Below are positions 22,954 through 37,039 of a stretch of 64,000 bases of DNA, in pieces. How positions within the stretch are numbered: the stretch's first letter is position 1; every line of letters starts with the position of its first letter. The stretch covers positions 151,845 to 215,844 of the forward strand of contig WOGZ01000027.1 of the NCBI GenBank assembly GCA_009733775.1. The letters are read 5' to 3'. Position numbers and translations under genes: made by a program. Source of the stretch: Alectoria sarmentosa. Its lineage: Eukaryota; Ascomycota; Lecanoromycetes; Lecanorales; Parmeliaceae. The notes beneath the pieces are model-generated. The model saw only the letters and a list, made by a program, of their open reading frames with translations, did not search any database and was not told the origin of the DNA.

Positions 22954-25037
22954 ATGAAAGGCACAAGCGGGGCAGAGAAACGTCGTGGTCATCCGTAAGA
23001 AGCTGCCTCCCTGCGTCCAAGTTGGAGCCTGCTCACCAAGCCCTCTAGCTACCTATCTGGGAATTTCGCGCCAATTCAGCATGTGCTTCCTCTTACATTC
23101 TGCTCCTATATCGGCACCATACCAGAAGAGCTTGCAGGAGGGGAATACGTTCGCAATGGAGGAAATCCGGTAACGAACGAGGCCCTAGGGCGCGATGCTC
23201 ATTGGTTCGATGGCGATGGCATGCTGAGCGGTGTCTCCTTTCGACGAACAGGCGAGAAGGGGGCTATTACGCCCAACTTCGTCAATCAGTACATCCTGAC
23301 CGATGTCTACAAATCGTCCATGACTTCATCTGCCCTCCAAACGCCAATCTTGCCGAGCATTGCAACCCTAGTCAATCCCATGAGCTCGTTGATCACCATC
23401 GTCCTCCGAATCTTTAGGACCATAGCACTGGTCATATTGTCTCATCTACCAGGCTCGCAACAGGCGATTAAGAAAATCAGTGTCGCAAATACGTCGATAC
23501 TATACCACGATGGGCGAGCTTTGGCAACGTGTGAAAGTGGGCCACCTATGCGCATAGCATTACCGGGTCTTGAGACGATTGGATGGTTCAATGGAAAAAC
23601 AAGCGAAGGAGAGGGTGAATGTGATACGGGTCCAGGATTTGGTGGCAGAGGCCCGTTCAGCTTCATGAGAGAGTGGACGACTGCCCACGTGCGTCTAGCC
23701 ATCTTCTGTCTTCGATTCATCGATGCTGACTCGCTCAGCCTCGAGTCGACCACAAGACTAAAGAATTGATTTTATATCACTCTACGTTCGTGCCACCCTA
23801 CGTGAATTATTCGATCGTCTCCTCAACATACGATCCTACTCACCGAAGCAGCACCGTGTCGCCAAGCAATCTGGTCAATAGACCTGTTCCTGGTATTGGC
23901 TCGGCCAAAATGATGCACGACTTTGGAGTCTCCAATACCCACACTATTATCATGGACCTTCCCCTATCTCTCGATCCGCTTAATCTCGCGAAGAACAAGC
24001 CAGTCGTGGCCTACGACCCAACAAGTTGCTCTCGCTTTGGCATTTTCCCTCGCCACCGACCACAAGATGTCCGCTGGTTCATGACAAATCCTTGCTGCAT
24101 CTTTCATACCGCTAACGCCTGGAATTCTACCGATCCTAGATCAGTAAACGGGTTCCCGGAGTTTGAGATGGTGAACATGCTAGCATGCCGCTTGACTTCA
24201 GCCTCGCTCGTCTTCAGCGCCGGTGACCTGGCAGCACCAACTCCCACACATGATATACCCGCCGATCAGCAAGAAGAGGAGCAGTGCCGCCTCTACTACT
24301 ACCAATTTTGTCTCCCGAAGTCATTAAGCGAATCGAATCCTCTGTCCGGCAATGACAACTTGATCACACATCAATGGGGTCTCTCTGCAATCCCTTTCGA
24401 GTTCCCATCTCTCCGCGACTCAGTCTCAATGTCTTCCGCAAAGTTCATCTACGGTTGCTCCGTTTCTGATACCTCATTTGGTGCAGCACTTGGCCGGGCA
24501 GTGAAGATCAACTCGCTTGTCAAGATGGACGTTGAGACTCTTATCGAAAGGGGCATACGTGATCCCCCAATGCAAATCACTGGATGCGTCGATACCAGAG
24601 ATATGTCAGAAGTACTGGCAAGTCAGGACCCGCTGGATCCCATCAAGGTGTTCAAGATGCCCGAAGGATGGTACGCACAGGAATCTCGCTTCGTGCCACG
24701 TGTAGACGGGGTTTCCGAGGACGACGGCTGGATTCTTAGTTATGTCTTCGATGAGTCCCAACTGCTGGATGATGATGAATGCAAGCCAGATTCCAAGAGT
24801 GAGCTGTGGGTCATTAATGCGAAGAACATGACGGATGTCGTCGCTCGGGTCCATCTACCTCAGAGAGTTCCCTATGGTCTCCATGGCAATTGGTTTTCAG
24901 AGGAAGACATCCAAGGCCAGAGGCCGGTGGAAAGGCTGCGGAGTTCCCCAAGTTTTGGAACAGGGAAAAAGGCTACTTCACCAGCATCGGTGGCGTGGAT
25001 ATCACTTCGGAAAGCTATAGAACGATGGTTGAGATGA
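22954..25037 (+). CDS. carX: Carotenoid oxygenase (torulene / beta-carotene cleaving, retinal-forming)
   Basis: Three exons, 22954-22994, 23049-23688 and 23739-25037, give 659 residues; both introns are about 50 nt. Conserved blocks are HPYLSGNFAPI, GEYVRNGGNP, AHWFDGDGML, ATCESGPPMRI, EWTTAHPRVD, MMHDFGVSNTHTII, CCIFHTANAW and RVPYGLHGNW. The last four hold the four His residues that bind the catalytic Fe(II). The family cleaves a carotenoid double bond; fungal CarX yields retinal from beta-carotene or torulene, which the cluster opsin would use. The short exon 1 (MKGTSGAEKRRGH) was chosen because its GTAAGA donor joins in frame to the Pro of HPYLSGN. A longer N-terminus is possible. Confidence 0.92.
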
Positions 25038-25710
25038 ATTGATCGGAAGCTTTGTCCATTGAATCTATAGCTGATTCTCCGGCTCTTATTCTCAAAGACC
25101 TGCATTGTTGCTAGCATCCCTCCTATGTCCTAAGCGTCAATGCGAGAGTTATGTCCATCCTTGAATGACCACAGTAGCTCGAGAGGATGAACAGAGAGTC
25201 ACAAATGCGGTATGTGGAGGGGATAAGCCCTGACATTTCACACAACTCGAGCAGATGATGTTGTGAAGGCACTATGCCCCCAATGTCCGTCACATACTTG
25301 ATTATCAAAGATCGGACATGGAACATCCAGAAAGGAATTCGCCATCGATTTACAATACATTTAGGGCCTGCAACACAAAAGAGTCACCAGTCATGTCTTA
25401 GCAGCGCTCCGCCTTGCGTCCATCGCTCTTTGTTAAAGGCAGCCTTGAACCGAGCGTGTGATGTCGGTAGGGGAATATAGCGGTGAATGACGCCACAAAA
25501 ATGGGTTGGAGGCTCGAACAATCACGAATCTTGGCTCAATGCCTCCAGAATGTGTTAGCATTCTTGCTCCTATGCAGTAAGTTGAACAACATCTTGGATA
25601 AACTTGCTCTTCAGAGAGGAAAACTTTTGACTTTGAGATTATCTATTGATGGGCGCACAGAGGTGAACTTTGCTATCAGGACTAGCTCTTCATCTCTTTG
25701 CTTTGACTCG
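25038..25710. other. Intergenic between carX and the 74-bp array
   Basis: No gene recognised. Around 25620-25710 the sequence begins to resemble the repeat unit (AGGACTAGCTCTT at 25678), so one strongly diverged unit may precede the array. Confidence 0.4.
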
Positions 25711-26320
25711 GATATGGCTTCTGCTTGAGCTGAGATGACAGATTTCAAGGGTCACAAGCCCGACCGTGTTGTCATCCAATTTGAATAAGGCTTCTGCTTG
25801 ACTCGGAATGACAGACCTCGCCGGTTACTGTCCCAAATAATTCTGTTCACATGATCTGAAAGTAGCTGAAAGTAGCTCTTACCTGACTTGAAATGACAGA
25901 TCTCGCGGGTTGCTAGCCCAATCATGTTGTCATTCCCATGTGAATGCAACTTGTTCTCAACCTGAGATGACAGCTTTCAGAGGTTATTAGCCTACATCTA
26001 TCTGCAATTTGTATACTCCAAAGCTTAAACATGACTTGGAAAGACAATCTCTTTGAGCTAATAGCCTATACCTACCGGTCATACAATATGAATGAAGCTT
26101 CTGCTCTACTCAAAATGTTTGGTTTTACGGGTTGCTAACCCCTTCATGTTGTCATTGCGTGATATGTGAAGCTTCTGTCTGATTCAGAATGCTAATCTTA
26201 ACGGGTGTTTGACCCAGCTTCGGATGCAAATTATACAATTTGAAGCCTTTACTGAATTGGAAACCACTATATTTGTGAGCTTCTAGCCCAAATCCGTCTG
26301 CCATTTGATTTCATTCTCCA
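25711..26320. repeat. Decayed tandem array, about 8 units of 74 bp, each with a hairpin core
   Basis: Units start near GCTTCTG and share ATGACAGA before and TGTCATT after a 13-nt core. Cores begin at 25749, 25822, 25907, 25981, 26055, 26129, 26203 and 26277. The spacing is 74 bp throughout except for a one-base slip in unit 2 and an extra 10-bp AGTAGCTGAA duplication before unit 3. Core sequences include GGGTCACAAGCCC, GGGTTGCTAGCCC, AGGTTATTAGCCT, GGGTTGCTAACCC and GGGTGTTTGACCC. Most can form a four-pair stem with a 5-nt loop, several with paired changes. In units 1 and 3 an outer stem also forms (GATGACA/TGTCATC and AATGACA/TGTCATT). No protein frame runs through it. Confidence 0.85.
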
Positions 26321-26511
26321 GATTAATCGCCACGATTATATGGCAACCCCCCTTCTTCTTCATTGCCGGATATAGCGTCTTGCAGTGTGAATATCAAACA
26401 ATTCACATAAGTTAACTTTTTTTCTCTCTGTCAGTTGAAATGAAGTCTTGCATAATGAATAAGCTGCGATCAACCAAGCAAACTTCACATTCGGTTTTTA
26501 CCGTGACTTCT

Positions 26512-26890
26512 GGCATCACAGATGAAGGACAATCCCAATAAAATGAATGCATAACCCTATGTGAAGTTCGTCGATGTCAAAATGAATGTGCAAAAACTTG
26601 TGAAGCTCACAATCTGTTAAAGTTAAACTATTTCCGTTAGTCAACATGAATGTATGAATTCCTTTTACAAAAACAAATTCACGACTCGTTGTAATCACTT
26701 TGGCAATCCGCCCACGAATTCATTTCAAAATCGCTTCATCTCATTTTAAATCACTCTAACAACTGGGCGACTCGCCCGCGAATTCATTCCAAAAACGCTT
26801 CGTCTCACTTTAAATCACTTCGGCAACTGGGCGACTCGCCCGTAAATTCATTCTAAAATCGCTTCACCTCATTTCCATTCACGGCGACTA
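26512..26890. repeat. Second tandem array, 64-bp units with a GGGCGACTCGCCC hairpin
   Basis: The three clearest units have cores at 26701, 26765 and 26829, exactly 64 bp apart. The last two have the identical 13-nt core GGGCGACTCGCCC, followed by GAATTCATTCC-like sequence, then CGCTTC and TCACTTTAAATCAC. Weaker copies extend leftward: GTCAAAATGAATG at 26576 and GTCAACATGAATG at 26640 are again 64 bp apart. Similarity falls from right to left. The core has the same 4-5-4 hairpin shape as the neighbouring 74-bp array. Confidence 0.75.
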
Positions 26891-27247
26891 GCGTGAAACT
26901 CACTTCGCCCCGGGTACTTAAACCCCCTCGCAGACCACTCTAGACCATCCTTCCTACATATTCGTCCAGCAGAGCTTGGGGTCCCAGTTTCGGCCGGGCT
27001 CTGCCTTTGGCAGCTGTCTTCTTTGCTTGATATGACAGCCTTGTATTTTGAAGCTTTAGCAAGACTTTGCTTCTTCTGGCCCTTATGGAGCGTTCTTTGC
27101 TCAACATTTGACATATTGCAACAACGACTATGTGTTGAGATTATGGTTCTGTCCGACTAAGACAGTTTTCTCTCCCAACTTGCACAGTTGTTTTTCTTGA
27201 GACACACAGAATTTTGAATCATGCTTTCCCCTATATAAAAATACATT

Positions 27248-27830
27248 TCATGTTCTTACCTCCCTCCTCGGCTCGAGAGTGTTCACGTCTCTTTAGCCAG
27301 ATGCCCAAAGCTGCACAAGATCCGCAAGAAGTCAAGTTGGTCGGTGTTTCGAGGTAAGTCCGATGACTTAGCTTGCTTCCAGTGCGTTTGACTAACTCGT
27401 GCCTTAGCATTGGAAGCAACGATTCCCACATTCTCTTTGTGGACTGGTGATAGTGGGGCGGTTTCAACGTCTCCGATCGAAAAGCCTTGGGAACCACACC
27501 AGCCAAGACGCGTGTTGATTTCCGGTCTTCGAAGGTGAGATCTCTGCAAGATTCAAGAACTTGTGATCAAAGGCTAACTCCTTAAGCCGACTCTATGTTG
27601 CATCATTCTCTACTGGCTCTAACGGCCGGCAGCATGCGCCGCGCCCAAGGTCTCAAGTGCCCGGCTGGCCAACCAACAGCCCCGTGGTTCCCAACAGCGA
27701 CGAACTCATCAAACTGGACCCATGCGGAGAAGTGGTGGCCCATTCAACACGAGACAAGGACCGTATGACCGTCGGCAACAATCTCGATATGCCAATCCTG
27801 GAGGCTAACACCATTGGGCAATGACAGCCC
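27248..27830 (+). other. Probable intron-bearing transcription unit, coding frame uncertain
   Basis: Two excellent fungal introns occur on the plus strand: one starts GTAAGTCC near 27353 and ends TGACTAACTCGTGCCTTAG; the other starts GTGAGATC near 27535 and ends GGCTAACTCCTTAAG. A TATATAAAAA box lies at about 27233. The frame from ATGs at about 27248 and 27301 (MPKAAQDPQEVKLVGVS) crosses intron 1 but stops after FVDW. Another frame is open through all three exons to a TGA near 27830 (including ALEATIPTFSLWTGDSGAV and RVLISGLRSRLYVASFS) but lacks an ATG. It is either a small protein gene, a gene with a missed upstream exon, or a frameshifted relic. No family recognised. Confidence 0.4.
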
Positions 27831-30800
27831 GATGAATTGACGAGGCGGGTTCGCGGTGAAATTGGTTCGTGGGGAGATGGTGGCGCTTAGGACTTGGGCC
27901 TGGAGGACAATCTGACGATGACGATGACACAATCATAAAGTCTGCTGATGACGCTACACACAGCCTTCAAGGAGAATAGACAGCTGGGAGGAGACGAGCG
28001 GTATGAATCCTGATTCCTTGAGAAACTTGAGAAAACGTACAGAGATTTGCTGACACGCTTCCCCAGTTCCTTCACCGAACTTGATTGGTGCCTTGTACCA
28101 ACGAGGGGATGCTGATACCTATGAGAGACGGTAATCCTATAAATATACGCGGCGAGTTTGCAGGTGAGGCTGGAAAGTGGGATGACTGGTCATCGTTTCC
28201 TGGGATGAGCATCGATCCACCAGATTCTGGGAGGAGGTGCTGTTATTCAGCAAGAGATGGCTGGATCGGGTATGCTTCGACTGGGTCAAGACTGGGTCAG
28301 ACACGGGTAGATGGACGTCAAAGGCCTTGGGAAAAGATGGGGACGTGAGGATTACCCGGAAATTGGCAGCTTGCTTTCAAAACCTTCGGAAAAGGCCAAT
28401 CATGCAAGTTCTTCGGTTGAAAATTGATCTTCTACTCTCTCTGAAAAAGAAACAGGGACATCCTTTTCAACGTTCTCACAAATCTTCCTCTGCAGGACGG
28501 AAGCCGGTCGTCGAGGAGAACACATCATGGCTACTCGGGCTCCCCAGTCATGATCGATCGGCACCAACACAGTGATCCCGGTGGACGTCTCCCGCATGAC
28601 GATTTCTACGAGCAATCTCACGAGTATGCCTTCCGCAATCGCGAAGACAATCATCGACGAGCCCCTTTGCGACCCCACTCAGGGACCGCTTCGCCTGGGG
28701 TAATCGTGTCGGCCGGCGAAGACCAGGTGCTTACCAGAACTCAGACTATGGTAAACACCCGCAAAACTTCGGGGGTGTCTGCAACGCTTGGGCGGATGAT
28801 GGGTTTCAGCCTGTGGTCAACAAACGCTCCCAATCCAATGCACATTCTCTTGACCAGCCTCCAGGCCATCCCAAAGCCTATCCTCACGGCAAGTCCCATT
28901 GTCAGCGTCGAGGACAATCACGAGTCAAATTTCGATTTCAAGAGAGACAACTAAGCCAGAGCTACCTTCGGCGATTCATCGCCCCTGACCTTAATTCCAG
29001 AGATCGTTCCACGTTACCCCGTGACGATTGACCGATATCAGCCTGGTGGCATGATTCCCTCGACGTGATGACGTCAATTTCACAGCACGATTCGGCAGGC
29101 GCGTGGTCTTCGATCGCCTGGTAAGACTCCAGATGCGGAGATCCTGAGCCATTTGCAAGCAAATACCAGCAAATGCCGCTTTCTCTTCTCTCATCAGGTC
29201 AGAATTGCAAGCCCGCATCGATACCATGATTATGCTAGCACCCTCCCGAGGACACCGGATCAACATGGGAGCGGTAGTGCTCATCGCAGGCTATGCCTGT
29301 TGAAGTTTGCATACGAGGAGATCTTTCCCTCAGACTGGTTCGCAAAATAACATTATCATCCTTTTATCCGGATCCATTGGAGACACATAATTTTTCAGTG
29401 CGCGAAATCTCTTTTACATTACCTTGGAATCTTGCGCTTTGTTGCACCACTTACCGCACTATCTTAAATATAAAGATATACCAGGTTGCTTGACACCAGT
29501 CTTCATCAGCACCATCATCTTTTCCTCTCCTCTCCCTTCTCTTTTCGGAGATGGCTCTGTGGTTGGCCAAAAGCTCGGGATTTGGGTGGTTGTCTGGCTC
29601 CTCGCGTCCTGAACTTTCGTTTCTTCTGGAAAGGATACATGAATCGACGGCAACGAATGAACGGGTCTTCACCAGTTGTCGTCTCCACTCTTTCCAAGGT
29701 ACACAGGCGGAGCGGCCGTGGTCCAGAGACCGCGGATTCATCGCCTGTCTCCGGGTATTCACAATTTCTGTTTCTTCTGCAGAGCGATACCATATGCAGA
29801 GTGTCTGCAATCTGGGATTGCTGTTCAATCCTGGTAACAAGCTTGCGGAACTGGTTGGGACAGGACTTTCTTTCTCCGGAGTTCCGACTGTCAGCAGAAT
29901 CCGGGGCCGACTGCTTAGTCGTACATGATCGCGCAAGGCCCATTTCATATCGATGACTACCCACAGCATATCTTCAGAGGAGATTTGAGGCCTTGTGTCG
30001 ACGAAAACGTCACGTACAGCCAGTACCTTCACCTGGACTTCCACCCTTCCGCGCACTGCCCAGGATCAACATCACAACGACGCGAGTAGTTAGTTCTGGG
30101 ACAATGAGTACTGAGGATATGGCGATGGTGAAAGTGTCTGGACGTATATAGGAAATTCTGCATATATCCCCATGTTAAATGAAATCCAGCTGCTTTCTTC
30201 GTTGTCCTGGGATTGGTGATCATGATCACGAATGCGTTTGAGGTAGGATTTGCTAAGAGTACAGATGACAAGCTGACCGCGTTCCCTGACCTCGTTTCTA
30301 TTTATGGCCATGCCCAATAAATGTTCGGCCATGTTTGCGGCCTCCCAACTCGTCCTCGAGCATCACACAGACACAGCATAACATTTTGCATCTTGTGTCT
30401 TTCTTGAGCATGCAACATCTGACACGCATAGCGCCATTCATACATTCGTACAACGTACTACCATTCTCAGCGACGTCCTTAGCCATTCAGATGCTGCGAT
30501 TATCCGGTCAGTTCGAAGACACCCCCGGAAAGCCTGATGGCGGATGATCGCTGACTTTGACTTTTGGGTTCTAAGACGGTCAATCGACGAGCAGTGGCAG
30601 AGATCCGCATCCAATTCTGTGCCATTCTGGCACCCCCAAATCGCCCTTCTCCGCTCCGCACCTCCACCTAGCGTTCTTGGACATCTTCTTCCCCAAACGA
30701 GATGATCCATGCGGTGGTCAGTCTATTCCAAAAGTCGAGCGAGGACAAGCCAGGTGTCTCGATCGCCATGCCAACAGAGAAGTCAGGTGTGGCCGCGAGG

Positions 30801-31943
30801 CCTTGAACAACTGGAGCTGCCAGCGGGGATTTGTCGAAGATTCAGCTGGCACTCCCGAGAAGACGTGGATGTAGACACGTGATCGAAAACGGAATTGGAA
30901 AGAATACGGAGCCTCGAACTCTTTTCATTGCAATTTTCGCGGTTGTTCTTTTTTCGTTCTTGTAATTTGGATGCTTTCTTTACGCAACATAGTAGATGAT
31001 TTCCACATATTGATGCTTGTTATCTTCGGTGTTGTTTCAATTGGTCAGCTCTTTTCTTCGTTTGGGGTTATTTTAGCTTTTGGGTATTGGAGCTGGGTGT
31101 TCCTATTTACCAATATCGAGCCGCTGGAGGCAGTACTCGTTCAAGCCTTCCCATATACTGAGTCGAGTCCTCGATAATGCAGCATAGGATGTTCAATCTG
31201 GGGTATGACCGTGGCTGCTGGAGTGAAATTGAGAGGCTACAAGAAGGTAGACAGTGAGGCCGGGCAAAAGTTCCGCTTTATTTAGAATCAATGTCACGGA
31301 ATTTCACTTCTCGGACTCAACGGGATCCGGACTAGCCGAGTGCAGAGGCCACTACTTAATCCCTTCGTTCTTCGAAAACTTTCTTCTTCCTTCGACATTT
31401 CATCCTTCTTTGACGATCAGCTAAACAGGACCTGCACCCCCTCAGGACTCTTGTTACCCAGTCAAACAGGATATCAGAGTGTCCGTCAAGCTCTATCAAG
31501 CAGATCAACAGTCTGCTATCACACTGAAAATCAGTCAAGGTATGATACACTCACAGTCCTCACCTCATTTGTCACACCTCCACAACACCCCATCTACTCC
31601 ACGCCTGCCATCTCACACCCACCAAATCTTCATCTTCTTCATCTTTCCCATCACCTACACTCCCTGAGACTCACTTCGCTCACGTCGCCGAGCACGTCAT
31701 CACGATCAGAGGTCGACGCAGCGACTTTGCCGCCTTGGCCAATTGAGGTCATAGGCGGGGCTCAACATAGGTTCATCAAGCTCTTCCTCAACTCACCTTA
31801 TTCACGAGTTCACCCCACATTTTACATCCTACATCAAGTCCATTCCTTCCCAGATGATTATTGACTCTTCACCTGTCAACAAAATCATTGTGGAAGGCTA
31901 GCTGAAGTCCTAGTGCAGAACTCCAAACCTCAATCTCGTCACC
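27831..31943. other. Gene-poor stretch, coding relics possible
   Basis: Many overlapping frames on both strands, none over 205 codons. Segments at 28085-28240 (NEGMLIPMRDGNPINIRGEF) and 28680-29030 (GKHPQNFGGVCNAWADDGFQ and onward) look protein-like but sit in different frames with stops between, as in a decayed gene. The 600 bp before the helicase are pyrimidine-rich and probably its 5' leader and promoter. Confidence 0.35.
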
Positions 31944-34025
<2,082 letters not shown>

Positions 34026-34468
34026 ACTCACCATTTGCAAGAGCAAGGCTGCTCTGTGTCCCCAAGTGTATCTCCGCGACAATTCAAGCATAGGCGTAAG
34101 CGACCTTCGATGATGAGGTAGGTTCTAGATTGCAGACATGATCTTTCCTTCTTCATCTCAGAATAGCTAGCTTGCAATCAAATGATACCTAACACAGCTG
34201 CTTTTCAACCGTATTCATCTGCTTGAAACGTGATGTAAATTTTTTGCAATTTGTAACCATGACGGCTTGTGTTGACATCCGCCGGCTTTGCGCTCTGATT
34301 CCGTCATATTGATACACTTACAAACTGCGAAAACTCACCCTCTTGAATCTGAAAAGTGAATAAATATGGCAGTCTGGTTCATGCAATAGTGCACTGAGGG
34401 GACGCATTGCTTCACTTCCACAACACAAAACTTAGCGTCCACCTAGTCCTGAGCGCGTTTCACTCAAC
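34026..34468. other. Intergenic, 3' end of helicase and promoter of next gene
   Basis: Both flanking genes run on the plus strand. No further gene or repeat seen. Confidence 0.45.
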
Positions 34469-37039
34469 ATGGAGCAAAATAAAACCCACAACTCCCAGCC
34501 CACACAACCACGAACACTAAGCAAGCTGTCCATCATGAAGAGCAAGAGTCCAAGCCACGAGATGGCAGTGGCTAGCAAAGACACAGTCGAAAACATCAAC
34601 GACGATGGCAAGAAGTTGAACACTCCACCGTAAGTCGGAGTCGATACACACCAACGCTTAGAGATTTTCTGACACTTTTCATAGTGCGAGCAGCGCTGAA
34701 CTCTGTGGCTCAGAAAACTCAAGCAAGCGAGGACGATTGAGAGCGGCCAGTCTGGCTGGCAGCCGTAAGTTATTCTGATCCAAGAACTATTGTCGGCGGG
34801 CGTGTTGAGCTCTTTTTGAAGCCTCCAGCCGAAACGGGTTGGACGAATGTTTTCTAACTAAGAAGCGTACAGCATCAGTTGGGCGAGGGTTTGGAAATCC
34901 ATCCGCAGGTTTCGGAGCAGGTCTCCAAAATGTCCCATCACCCATCACTACTACTACCACCACGCAACGCCAGGCTCCGCCACGCGAAGTAATCAAGGCC
35001 AACGACGTACGCGAGCCACTTCCAGTGAAAAATCTTCCTGGCATCACTGAGGCTCTGGGAGATCTCGCTCCCAGTCAAGCCAATCAACCTCCAGTAAAGC
35101 TTCCCGGACGTCCAGCGCCGATAGCAGAAAATGTATCGGTGGTCCCTCCTTCGGAGCCAGAGTTACTTTATGGAGACAGCCAAGAGGACAGCCCATACAA
35201 GAAGGACGCAGCGCCGCTTCTCAACATATACAGTCGTCGAGCCGACCAGATCGGACCCAGCCATCGTATTCCTGGAATAGGGCATTTGGGAGATTTACTG
35301 GCTCCTCCAGGTTGGAAGACAGGCGATGAGCCTATCGATGAAGCCGAAGCGCAGAAACTCTTTGCAGCCTCTCGCCTGAAAGCTAAAGAGTTACTTGACG
35401 AGGATATCACCGTGACTGGCCAGCTGTCAAGCGCTGATCAAGAAAAACGTAGTGCAGAAAAGAATTCGCAATACCAGATACAACGCACTCTTGATGAATA
35501 CCTGCTCATCGAAAGAGTGAAGCTGCACAAGTTCTGGCAGGAGCGCAAGCAGAAGCTTTCCCAACAATTGCATTCCCAACCGCAACAACATCGCCAATCC
35601 GAGGCCCGCCCTCAGCCAATGCAACCACGTGCCGAGACTTCAATGATAGCATATCAGCGACAACAACAATGTTTGGTCCCTGCTTCGCCACATTTGTATG
35701 GTCCCAGTCCCCCTGTGTCTGGTGGAACTCTGAATGCTCGTATCAGTTTTATGCAGCAAGGTGCTACTGACGTCCCTCTTGATCACGAATGGCTGACGGC
35801 TGACAATGTGCTACTGCCAGGCCTCCATATACCACAAGCCTCTCCAATGAGCCCGACTTTCCTTGACCCAGGCCTCGTACCACAAACGTTAGAGGCTGTG
35901 TACCATTGTTACGCTCGCAACCAAGTACTCATTATGAACATGAACAACGAGAATGAGAGGTTCTTGACCCAATGGACTGCGAAATTTCATGGTCAGAGAC
36001 CCCAAGATCGGGCGGCAATGCCCGGTGTCATCCCGCTCATCACCGACCGGCAAGCAGCGCCACTCGGCAGCATTCATCATGGTTATGTGCCACAAGAATC
36101 ACATTCCCGACCACCATCACAGGCAAAATATGGGGGAATGCCCGAGCTAGCTGCGCAGACTCATCAAGCCAGACCAATTCCTTTTGTTTTGAACCGATTG
36201 AATCTCAGACAGGAATATGGCAAAGCACTGTCTCATCCAGCCAATCGAGATGGACCTTTTCGGTATCCAGGTGGCGACAGAGATTCTGCAGAGCGCAAAA
36301 CCCAGGGGACCAACATTGCCGAGCCAAAGAAGGTGAATTTCGCAATCGAATGCATGGAAATCAAGTAAGCTGATAATAAATCTAGCGTGGTCGTACTCCG
36401 AGATCCGACAAGAAAAAGACTTGGTACGCCGATGATATTGCAGAAGCCAATCTTCCAACCTCGATCATTAGTCAAGCCGCAATGAAGGCGGGCATGGATT
36501 TCATGACCAACGATGACCGGAAGCAGACCCCTCCCAAGCCGAAAGGTCGCCGCGGAATGCCTATCATTGATCCGAAGAAAGGGTTTGCAGTGTCCGCAGA
36601 TGCAGCCAAAGCCCTCATCGCCAAGGGTGCAGCCGATGCAAGACCAAGGCAAAGACAAAATTCAGTAGCACTCAAGACATCTACCAACCCGTCGGTAGCG
36701 GTCGTTGCTCCATCGACGGGCGTTGTGGCAGGCGATCAGACCGCGTTCTACCCCACTGCTGAGATCCAAGTCAATGACGTTCTCCAGCTTCAGCGGGACG
36801 AAGACACGATCAGTGCACCAAATAGCGGGGTCAGCGGCCCAAGCAGCGATACATCCGATGATCCGAAAGACAGCAACTACGGTCAGAAAGCCCAGCGCAA
36901 GCCGGCTACACCACGCGCTGCTGCACCACGCAAGACGGCTCCTACCGCCGGGAAAAAGCGCAAGTCCACCGAGGCAGCAACGCCAGCTAAGAAGCGCACC
37001 CGGCACCTTGTCGACGGCACAGCAGACGAGGAATACTAG
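34469..37039 (+). CDS. Large disordered nuclear-type protein with AT-hook-like motifs
   Basis: Four exons, 34469-34629, 34685-34764, 34873-36332 and 36386-37039, give 784 residues. The last junction was chosen (GTGAAT donor at 36333, TCTAG acceptor) because it joins AEPKK to RGRTPRSDKKKTWYADDI in phase, creating a basic KKRGRTPRS patch like an AT-hook; reading on instead meets a stop. A second basic patch, KPKGRRGMP, follows. Most of the protein is Pro/Gln/Ser-rich and low in hydrophobics. One helical region (NIYSRRADQIGPSHRIPGIG to about KELLDEDI, residues 210-270) looks ordered. The C-terminus is Ala/Lys/Pro-rich with nuclear-localisation-like clusters. Family not recognised; a chromatin or transcription role is inferred from composition. 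Confidence 0.7.

Noticed and set aside
24940..25037. Alternative reading frame at the end of carX (FWNREKGYFTSIGG)
   Set aside because: It is open too, but the frame ending in LRKAIERWLR matches the family's C-terminus and needs no extra splice.
25711..26320. Reading the 74-bp units as decayed tRNAs
   Set aside because: The length fits, but no A-box, B-box or cloverleaf can be drawn; the core hairpin has a 5-nt loop, not a 7-nt T-loop.
25711..26890. CRISPR array
   Set aside because: The units are directly adjacent and diverged, with no unique spacers, and the genome is eukaryotic.
29451..30056. A 201-codon minus-strand frame as a gene
   Set aside because: Long frames occur on both strands here, there is no domain, and composition is that of non-coding GC-rich DNA.
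31340..31864. 174-codon plus frame upstream of the helicase
   Set aside because: It is Pro/Ser/His-rich translation of a pyrimidine-rich leader, with no domain and a likely 5' UTR position.
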